A stretch of 64,000 bases of DNA from Spartinivicinus poritis (GTDB lineage Bacteria > Pseudomonadota > Gammaproteobacteria > Pseudomonadales > Zooshikellaceae): positions 62,001 to 126,000 of the forward strand of contig NZ_JAPMOU010000012.1 in NCBI RefSeq assembly GCF_028858535.1. Reading direction: 5' to 3'. Both the position numbers and the translations under genes were made by a program. Shown piece by piece: positions 9,056 through 15,726 of the stretch; position 1 is the stretch's first letter; each line of letters opens with the position of its first letter. The notes under the pieces were generated by a model that had not been told where the DNA came from, did not search any database, and worked only from the letters and a program-made list of their open reading frames with translations.

Positions 9056-9919
9056 TTATGATTTTCTAGCTATATATTTCTTTTTAAAGAGTACCCATAG
9101 GCACTGGCTTGGTTCAATTAATTTCTTATCAGTAAGGTTTTTCTTGAACAACTTTAGCTTCCATATAAGTCCCGCCACTGACCTAGGAATAGGCCTAGAA
9201 AGTCGTTCACGGTCTGTTTCATCCCCTGATTTTCTATTATAAAAGGATAGAAAAAAATTAATGTTTTTGTTTTTCAGTATGTTGGGGTTTATGTCAGGAA
9301 TAAGTGCATCATCGTGTAAATCGATAATCTCTCCCTGTCTACGAGCAGCAACGCTACCCAAAACGACCAAAATTGAACCTAAAAGTACTTCATATAGCTC
9401 AATAAGCCCTTCATCGGATCTAAGGTGATCAAATGAGTTTTCAAAATTATTATTCTTATAACCAATGGTATATTTTTTTACACCCATTGCTTGGAGAGTG
9501 CTTGAAATATTATTTTTTATTATCTCATCCATATTTTTAGACGTTGTATTGGTGATAATACCTTTCTTGCTGGCTGACTCTAACACACCTAGTAAAGAAT
9601 TAAGAATATCATCGGCATATTTGAAACAAAATTCAAAACCGTTACGCATTGCTTCAAAGACAACGATTGCAGGAACACTTCTGAATCGCCCATTGCCATT
9701 AATTTTATCAAATTCAAGTATAATATCCTTTGTATTGATATCAAAGGCAGATTCGTCGCAAACTTCAGAGAACTGTTTTCCACTACAAACTGATAATTTT
9801 TGTAAAGAAAATATATAAGTCTGTAACGAATGTGGGGTTAAATGACTTTCCTCTTTATCATTCAAAATAGGAACGGAGTTATACTCAGTAGTTGACCACT
9901 CTATTGGTGTTATACGCAA
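9056..9919 (-). pseudogene. Middle part of second tyrosine recombinase (catalytic Arg region; frame-disrupted)
   Basis: 287 codons counted from an unconvincing TTG. The frame is also open upstream to the T8 tract at 10031-10038, so the TTG is probably not a real start. It holds a core-binding region and the first catalytic box GSVAARRQGEIIDL, then a beta-hairpin segment FYNRKSGDETDRERLSRPIP. It ends at a TAA (9056-9058), beyond which the same frame continues plausibly (SDIVDSLNKQAVSEGRG) for ~30 codons. Deleting one T from the T8 tract fuses it to the ORF 10751-9999. The whole run 10751-8349 corresponds to one recombinase of about 800 residues. Base composition is strongly AT-rich compared with the housekeeping genes. 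Confidence 0.7.
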
Positions 9920-9998
9920 CTCAGTAGGAATTGTTGTGTTATAAGGAATTCTAAGAGTGTTGGAGAATATTAGGTTATAGAGCTTTTTTGTAATAATA

Positions 9999-10751
9999 TT
10001 ACCGCTGATGCCAACCCCATTGGGATAATGAAAAAAAATTATTATTTAATAGCCAAACTCTAGCTTTAATCAATTCATCATGTGATAAGTCTAGGAGCAT
10101 GTGATTTGGCTTCCACCTAATTAAAGGATAGTTATCTTCATATTTATCAATAGTATTAATGTCTATAAATTTTATTTTTTCTCTAAAAAAACAGGAAACC
10201 TTTTCAAAAACCCTATAGGCGCCGATGGAGCCACAGCCATGATAAATATCAGCTAGTAATGATATAATTTCATTCCTCCCAATTAATTCAAGCCCAAATT
10301 TTCCTAGTTGATACTGCTTGGAGCGAGTTAGTAGAGAATCAATTAAGACAACACCTTTCTTAAAATGTCTAGTTATTTGAATCCACTTCATGTACTTCCC
10401 TCCATTGAAACGGCGAGATGTCAAAGCACATAAATAAAATTTGAATGTATTTAGCAAGTTAAAATTTTTTGTATCGGTCAGCAGTGAGTCATCATCTAAG
10501 TAAATTCTGAAATCAAGAATAATTTCATTTTTTTGTTTAAGGTCACATATCCAAACATTGTCTGAGTAGTTTGAAACAAGCCAGATTGGCTGTGTTATTT
10601 CATCTCTAAAAACTTCATCATCTGATAGTTGTTCTAGAAAACTAGAGCGCTGCTTAAGATCCATGCTCAATATAAGCTTTTTAACTTCAGCATACTCTGC
10701 ATCAGTTATTTTTTCTAGGTCAAAGTTATTGTTAACTAATTCAACACTCAT
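9999..10751 (-). CDS. N-terminal part of second tyrosine recombinase (probably frameshifted at a T8 tract)
   Basis: 250 residues without a catalytic box. The region TSRRFNGGKYMKWIQITRHF...YHGCGSIGAYRVFEKVSCFF reads like an N-terminal DNA-binding or arm domain of a large recombinase. Its ATG overlaps the end of the first recombinase gene by 11 nt. Near its end the gene strand has eight consecutive T (10031-10038, A8 on the + strand). Removing one T gives an uninterrupted frame (HYPNGVGISGNIITKKLYNL) into the next ORF, whereas as written it stops after SQWGWHQR. Either the gene is a slippage mutant, frame is restored by transcriptional or ribosomal slippage, or there is a base-calling error. 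Confidence 0.65.
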   Translation of the reverse strand: MSVELVNNNFDLEKITDAEYAEVKKLILSMDLKQRSSFLEQLSDDEVFRDEITQPIWLVSNYSDNVWICDLKQKNEIILDFRIYLDDDSLLTDTKNFNLLNTFKFYLCALTSRRFNGGKYMKWIQITRHFKKGVVLIDSLLTRSKQYQLGKFGLELIGRNEIISLLADIYHGCGSIGAYRVFEKVSCFFREKIKFIDINTIDKYEDNYPLIRWKPNHMLLDLSHDELIKARVWLLNNNFFSLSQWGWHQR

Positions 10752-13077
10752 AGATAGCCCCTTGCATTTTTATTAGTAAAGGATCTATATTAGTGGAAGA
10801 CTCGATGATAGCTTGAAGGTCTGGGTCAGCACGCCTTTTTTGGGTTTCATCCAAAGAATTAATAATATATCTTGCAGTCTGGTACCATTCTTTTGCTGTT
10901 CTAGTTATTTTGTTACTTTTAGCTGGGGCTATTTCAACCAGATGGACAATGCACTTCAAAACTGACAGTAGTGATGTTGATAAGGGTATGATTAGCTTAT
11001 CATTAGAAAATTTATTACTTCTATTTTCTTTGAAAATAGGTGAGATATCATCCAATTTACCCTGAAGAATATGTTTAGGTAATGGTTTAAGCCGGTGATT
11101 TAGGAGAAATTTATCTAAAGCTTTTTCGTCTATATCAATAGCATCGAATAAATACTCACTATTTTTCATGGCTTCAAATATTATTGCATTTTGAAAAATT
11201 CGAATCCATCTTTCTTGAAAGAACTTTAAAATTGGGTCAGGCAAATACCGTTCAAGCAGCCTAGGGCATGGCTTCTTATGGCCTAGTGCCTCTGCTATTG
11301 CTTCAATACTGTTGGTTTGTAAGTAAACTTGAACAGCACAGCTTGCTCTAAACCGTGAGAGAGTTAGGTTGGAAAGTATTGTTTTTGCTCTCTCAGTATC
11401 TGCATAGTTGCTAGGAGCCAACAAATAATCGTTTAGAGTGGAATTAGAAAATACTTTTTGAGCCCTTAAGTTTTTCACTCGAGAGGGTTTTCCAAAACTA
11501 TTTCCTGATAAAAGAATATATACATAATCATCTTTATTACATTGCTTTAAGTAGCCTCTAGCTTGAGAAGTCAATTTAATCAAACAGTCAAATAAGTATT
11601 CAGAGCGTTCATTTAAAACTATTTTTTGCTCAGCATTTTTTGCAGATCGTCTCGGTTTGTTACCAATAGCTAACTTGCTATCACTACTTTCTATAAACCC
11701 GACTGTATTTCCATTTTTATCAAATAACTTGAATGTCTCTAGCCATGAGTTTGTAATAATAGGGTGTTCATAAACCAAAAGGTATAAGAATGGATATAGC
11801 ATATCATTTTGCACAATTGAATACTTTCTTATAAAGTCAGTAGTTATTCCTGAAATACCAAGAAAAGTAGATATGCTAATGTTATTTTTAATTAAATTAT
11901 AGTTATATTTTTCCCAAGTAGCGCATTGGTTTTTTTCTTCTGACATGTCGGTATAATATTTATATAAGTGACGGTTACGTTTGAAATCTCTAGCAACTCC
12001 TTGTGAAGCAAATTTATCTCGTATAGAATACCCCTTCATGATCACATCTACTGCTTTCTTGCAAGCTGTTACAACATGAGATATATCATTCTCCAAACTT
12101 ATTAACAGTGATTCCATAGCTTGTGAGTCTGTATATGAAAGTGGGATATCTGTAATTAATTTTCGTGAAAACACCTCTCCATTTATAATTTTCCTGTGAG
12201 TTTTAAATGTTTTTGATGATGACTTAAATTCTGGAACAATCAATTCATAAAGTGGCTGACACCAAATCTTAGATTGAATCAAGGTGTCGTAGACTATTTT
12301 TACAATAGTAGACCAGTTTTTGTAAAAATATCTAATGTCATTGCCTTTTATTTTATTTTCAAGTTTGCAAATAATAAAAACTTGTTCAACAATTTTAGCA
12401 ACATTTGTTGACTTTCCACCAATATAAAATTCATCAGAATTTTTAAAAAGTATTGGAAGACAGTTTAAAAACATAACAAATACTTTTGCCTTGTATTTAG
12501 CTGTTGAGGCTGGATACTTGATATACAAATGTTGCATTGAAGCGGATAAAGTTTCTGTCAGCTCAAGTCCAAAATGTAGATAAAAATTGTGAAGGTATAA
12601 TTTAACCTTCTTATGATCTGATGAGGTGGCATGCCACCCATGATAATACTTTAGTTTTTCAATATTTATCTTCTTATGGTCAAACGCTTGAGAAGCTTTT
12701 TTAATATCATCTGATATTCTATTATCATACACTTTGGGTAAATCTGGTGGAGTTAATTTATTATTTCTATAAATCAAATGAATTGCATCGGTGTAATCAT
12801 TTACTATACAGTATTTGCCAGATGAACTTAAATCACATTCTTGATATATGAATACAAAAAATCTTATATAGATTTCACTTAAATTACGATTTAAGTCAAT
12901 AAATGAAAGGTAATAATCAAAGCAATCAAGAAAAATTTCAAAATAAAATAAAAGTCTAGTTGCTTTTGATTCATTTATACCTTCCTTGTTTTGTAAAGCC
13001 TTCAGCAATGTATCCCTTAACACTGCATCCATAGTCACCGGTTTTTTATAGTCTCTTAGGTCATAAATTCTTAACAT
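10741..13077 (-). CDS. Large tyrosine-recombinase-like protein (first gene of the island operon)
   Basis: 778 residues, very AT-rich coding. The family is recognisable from the C-terminal part: LSRFRASCAVQVYLQTNS, then IAEALGHKKP and LLERYLP, matching the H/S-x-x-R, LGH and Tyr positions of tyrosine recombinases. The usual His of HxxR appears replaced, and I cannot find the first catalytic Arg in the expected helix (FLYLLVYEHPIITNSWLETF). It may therefore be a structural rather than cutting member of a multi-recombinase complex, as suggested for other recombinase trios. The first ~450 residues have no recognised motif. It heads the operon 150 nt inside the right end of the element. Confidence 0.7.
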   Translation of the reverse strand: MLRIYDLRDYKKPVTMDAVLRDTLLKALQNKEGINESKATRLLFYFEIFLDCFDYYLSFIDLNRNLSEIYIRFFVFIYQECDLSSSGKYCIVNDYTDAIHLIYRNNKLTPPDLPKVYDNRISDDIKKASQAFDHKKINIEKLKYYHGWHATSSDHKKVKLYLHNFYLHFGLELTETLSASMQHLYIKYPASTAKYKAKVFVMFLNCLPILFKNSDEFYIGGKSTNVAKIVEQVFIICKLENKIKGNDIRYFYKNWSTIVKIVYDTLIQSKIWCQPLYELIVPEFKSSSKTFKTHRKIINGEVFSRKLITDIPLSYTDSQAMESLLISLENDISHVVTACKKAVDVIMKGYSIRDKFASQGVARDFKRNRHLYKYYTDMSEEKNQCATWEKYNYNLIKNNISISTFLGISGITTDFIRKYSIVQNDMLYPFLYLLVYEHPIITNSWLETFKLFDKNGNTVGFIESSDSKLAIGNKPRRSAKNAEQKIVLNERSEYLFDCLIKLTSQARGYLKQCNKDDYVYILLSGNSFGKPSRVKNLRAQKVFSNSTLNDYLLAPSNYADTERAKTILSNLTLSRFRASCAVQVYLQTNSIEAIAEALGHKKPCPRLLERYLPDPILKFFQERWIRIFQNAIIFEAMKNSEYLFDAIDIDEKALDKFLLNHRLKPLPKHILQGKLDDISPIFKENRSNKFSNDKLIIPLSTSLLSVLKCIVHLVEIAPAKSNKITRTAKEWYQTARYIINSLDETQKRRADPDLQAIIESSTNIDPLLIKMQGAIYEC

Positions 13078-13230
13078 ATAGTCTCGCTTTTGTTAATTTT
13101 CATGTCTTCTATATAGATGCATCTTAGAGAGTTGCTCAATGTCAACCTAAAATGACAACTTTACAATTGTAAATAATTATTATAATCAATGAGTTATATT
13201 GATTTGACACAAAAGAGAGATATAGGAAAA
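13078..13230 (-). promoter_or_regulatory. Leader/right-end region of the island with a 14-bp palindrome and TTGACA box
   Basis: This short non-coding stretch lies between the first recombinase gene and the junction with host topB. It contains a perfect 14-bp palindrome TTTACAATTGTAAA (13160-13173). On the minus strand a TTGACA box lies just downstream of it, a possible -35 element, although no good -10 sits at 17 nt. The palindrome is suited to a repressor operator or to paired recombinase binding arms; the sequence does not decide between them. Runs of A and T dominate. Confidence 0.4.
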
Positions 13231-13827
13231 CTGTACACGCCCAACAGAAAGCACCCCTTGGTAACCCGCTTTTCTGCCTTGAATCGAACAGACGCGGCTC
13301 ATATTAATGCCGTATAACCAGTCGGCTCTTGCCCTTGCTAAGGCAGAGGTGGCTAAGGGGATAAAATCTTTGTTATTACGCAAACTAGCCAATGATTTAC
13401 GCACAGAGTTTGGGTTTAAATCACTAATTAGGCAGCGTTGAATAGTTGAGCGTTTGTTTTCTGATACGCCGATGAAATTAATAACTTCATCGACTAAAAT
13501 TTGGCCTTCGCGATCAGGGTCTCCTGCATGGATGAGCTGATCCGCTTGCTTAATCAGCTTACGTAAAACACCTAACTGCTTTTTGGTTTTGCTTTTAGGT
13601 ATTAGCTGCCATTGTGCGGGAATAATTGGTAAGTGCTCCAGCTTCCACTGCTTATAGGCAGGGTCATAGGCATCGGGTTGAGCTTGTTCGAGTAAATGAC
13701 CAATACACCAACTGACGCAATCACCATTGCCGACTTGGATATAACCATCTCCCTTTTGGTGGGGCTTGGGGAGAACATCGGCAATGGCTCTGCCTAAACT
13801 GGGTTTTTCGGCAATAAACAAGCGCAT
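13186..13827 (-). pseudogene. topB: topB N-terminal fragment (host topoisomerase III broken by the island)
   Basis: The first ~199 residues are typical Top[71 protein letters not shown] and GVLSVGRVQ. After that Gln (codon at 13231-13233) the frame reads [14 protein letters not shown] and stops, unlike any TopB, where -[ST]P-LGLVVRRD should follow. The active-site Tyr and gate domains are absent, so the product cannot be an active enzyme. The matching far end of the gene is the fragment at 3641-3895. Its start and upstream region look intact, and the fragment may still be expressed. Confidence 0.9.
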
Positions 13828-14023
13828 ACTGTATTCTTGTAATACTCTTAATACTGTTGTTTTGTACAGTATGCTATCAGCTTAGTTGGTCAAGGCCAAG
13901 TCGGATTATGACTCACTTTGAAATTTACAGCTGGCATCAACGCCGACTCACCCAAAGGGTAGTGAATATCAACCAATTAACGAGTAACCCTATTACTGGT
14001 TTTTCACTTACTATCCGTTTGTG

Positions 14024-14794
14024 TTATGGGCGATACTTACCATCAATACTATCTGTTAGCATTTTATCGTAAACACCAGAGCTTTTGATTTTTGCCAAGC
14101 CTTCATTAAATTTTTTGATTAGCTCTTCGCTATTGGCTACTTTTTTGCTGAGAATTAAATGGTAGCTGGTTTCTCGTAACGGCTTAGGGTGATTGGTTAG
14201 AAGTTTACCTGAAGCCTCATCTAATTTATCTGCGATTAATGCATAGCCTACTTCTAAGGTGGCAGGAAATAAATCAATCCGGCCCGCGGCTAATTTTTTT
14301 AAGCTGGTCTCATCTTTGGCTGTCCGTGCAACGTTGATGAGTTTATCTGCTTCAGCCTTAGCAAATGCATCGCCATAACTGTAACCAATCGATGCGCCAA
14401 TTTTATATTTGCTTAAGTCTTTCATCGTGCTCCAGTCGAACTGGAGGTCTTTCCGATGAAAAAACACTTCTTTAAGTTCGATAACGGTATCGCTAAATAC
14501 AAAATCTGCTTCCCTGTCTGGGTTTTTAGTCCAAACCACTGACCCTGCCCACTTTTTACCTTCTTGTGCCTCTTTAAATGCCCGTTTCCAGGGAAAAAAG
14601 CCATATTCAACGGTTACCCCAGATTGTTTAAAGGCTTCGGTCACAATATGAGAAATAAGCCCATGGTGTTTATATTCTTTCGATAAATAAGGTGGCCACT
14701 CACCGTTGGTTAATTTCAGGGGATCGGCAGCCCACACAGTTGCTCCTGTTAAGCAAGTGATTAATAGCATGCACTGGATAAATGAGCGGAACAT
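14024..14794 (-). CDS. Periplasmic solute-binding protein, family 3 (SBP_bac_3-like)
   Basis: 256 residues with a cleavable signal peptide (FRSFIQCMLLITCLTGATVWA) and a mature part starting ADPLKLTNGEWPPYLS. The pattern G...GLISHIVTEAFKQSGV, FPWKRAF and NPDREADFVFSDTVIE is typical of transporter-like substrate-binding proteins related to amino-acid binding proteins. No permease or ATPase gene is adjacent, so it may be a stand-alone binding or sensor-like protein, as is common in marine gammaproteobacteria. The ligand is unknown. It lies between the broken topB and csiV on the same strand, with no obvious operon link. Confidence 0.85.
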   Translation of the reverse strand: MFRSFIQCMLLITCLTGATVWAADPLKLTNGEWPPYLSKEYKHHGLISHIVTEAFKQSGVTVEYGFFPWKRAFKEAQEGKKWAGSVVWTKNPDREADFVFSDTVIELKEVFFHRKDLQFDWSTMKDLSKYKIGASIGYSYGDAFAKAEADKLINVARTAKDETSLKKLAAGRIDLFPATLEVGYALIADKLDEASGKLLTNHPKPLRETSYHLILSKKVANSEELIKKFNEGLAKIKSSGVYDKMLTDSIDGKYRP

Positions 14795-14847
14795 GGTTGC
14801 TACTCCTACTTCTCAATAACTGGCGTTTCAATAAGTTTAGCAACTTT

Positions 14848-15520
14848 TTATGGTTGGCTAGGGGTAAGTAACACTAACATGCCTAATACTGGGCTATCGA
14901 CATAATAAATTTGGTTGGGCTTGAGTGGCTGTTGCTGGCGTAAATGAAAATTTCGGCTAATTTGGTATTCCGTTTGTTCCGGCCCGGCTTTTATCAGATG
15001 ATGGGGATTTACCTGCTCCCGCTGGTGAGGTTGCACTGGGTCGAACTCTCGCCACCAAAAATCAAGTGTGAGGCGTAGCTCTTTATCTGCCACTAGGCCA
15101 ACACTGCCAATTAACTCGTGGTGTTCACCATATTGTCCCCCAGCTTTTAATAGGGTAGGAGATGAAATGGGTGAGGTTTGTATCGGCTGCTGCCAACTGG
15201 AATAAAATAAAACATTATATTTATTACTTTGCTTAAGCTTTTGCAAGCTATCCGTCAATTGGTTGGTATGTATCGTATTTAATCGCTCAATATCACTAAC
15301 GGTAATGGTGGGTGGGTGGATTGATTAATTGAGCAAAAGGGTTCAGTTGAATAGGGGGCCACCAACGATCATCAGACAAGGCTTCATGCTGAAAAACGAT
15401 CATTTCCACTTGAAAAGGCTGCTTTGTAAAATGATTTTCCTGAGCAGTTGAGTGACAAGTACTTAACAGAAAAAAAGCTGTGCTTATTAAATGAATCACC
15501 AGTCGGTTTTTATTAACCAT
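14848..15520 (-). pseudogene. csiV: CsiV-family protein gene, split by a frameshift at a tetranucleotide repeat
   Basis: Two overlapping frames together give a ~220-residue CsiV-like protein (small periplasmic family next to mfd in pseudomonads). The first (15520-15296) has a signal peptide and the hallmark QVEMIVFQHEALSDDRWWP. The second (from about 15300 to 14848) has YNVLFYSSWQQPI, LDFWWREFDP and the C-terminal YYVDSPVLGMLVLLTP. The break falls in (GGTG)x3 at 15307-15319. Removing one 4-bp unit joins the frames through PTITVSDIERLNTIHT. It is either inactivated, switchable by slippage, or mis-sequenced. CsiV supports LpoA/PBP1a activity in Vibrio; the same role here is inference. Confidence 0.75.
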
Positions 15521-15594
15521 TTAGCATTCCTTGCTAACTCTATATACTAACTTTTCTATCGTTTACTTGGATGATGTTGCAATTATCGGGTCTA

Positions 15595-15680
15595 GATAAG
15601 CAATACAGAACACGCAGCAAGTCCGTCCCTGGATGCTCTAATCGGCATCCATGCCTCATAAGGTTCTGTATTACTTATCC
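15595..15680. repeat. 86-bp palindromic element between csiV and mfd
   Basis: GATAAGCAATACAGAAC at 15595-15611 faces GTTCTGTATTACTTATC at 15663-15679, a 17-bp inverted repeat with one mismatch. The interior contains a second inner pair (GGATGC...GCATCC). It sits between the convergent ends of nothing: both neighbours run on the minus strand, so it lies downstream of mfd and could fold as a long transcript hairpin. Its design resembles the nested palindromes near 34.1 and 59.1 kb, although the sequence differs. Confidence 0.6.
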
Positions 15681-15726
15681 ACACCCACTATAAGCTACTA
15701 GGATTACACATTCTAAATTATAGCCC

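Larger units (their letters stand above)
3896..13230. mobile_element. Putative integrated element in host topB carrying a replacement topB and a tyrosine-recombinase trio
   Basis: The right limit is sharp: the N-terminal topB piece follows the family up to SVGRVQ (codon ending at 13231) and then turns into unrelated AT-rich sequence. The left limit is approximate, upstream of the topB C-terminal fragment. Inside are an orphan antitoxin, an intact divergent topB, and an operon of three tyrosine recombinases with one small helical protein. Tn554-type transposons and the GInt islands are known to use several tyrosine recombinases plus a small accessory protein. Assigning this element to that group is inference. 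I found no clear target-site duplication, and part of the target gene has been lost, so one boundary has probably decayed. Confidence 0.65.

Noticed and set aside
9003-9242. Plus-strand 79-codon ORF in the recombinase region
   Set aside because: It is a shadow of the recombinase frame on the minus strand; no start signal or family pattern.
8349-9919. Two independent genes (8349-8822 and 9056-9919)
   Set aside because: The catalytic boxes are complementary (Arg box in one, HxLRR and Tyr in the other), and the intervening sequence codes for the missing linker with one stop and one shift.
13857-14072. Plus-strand 71-codon ORF upstream of the topB fragment
   Set aside because: It overlaps the end of the binding-protein gene and has no recognisable sequence or ribosome site.
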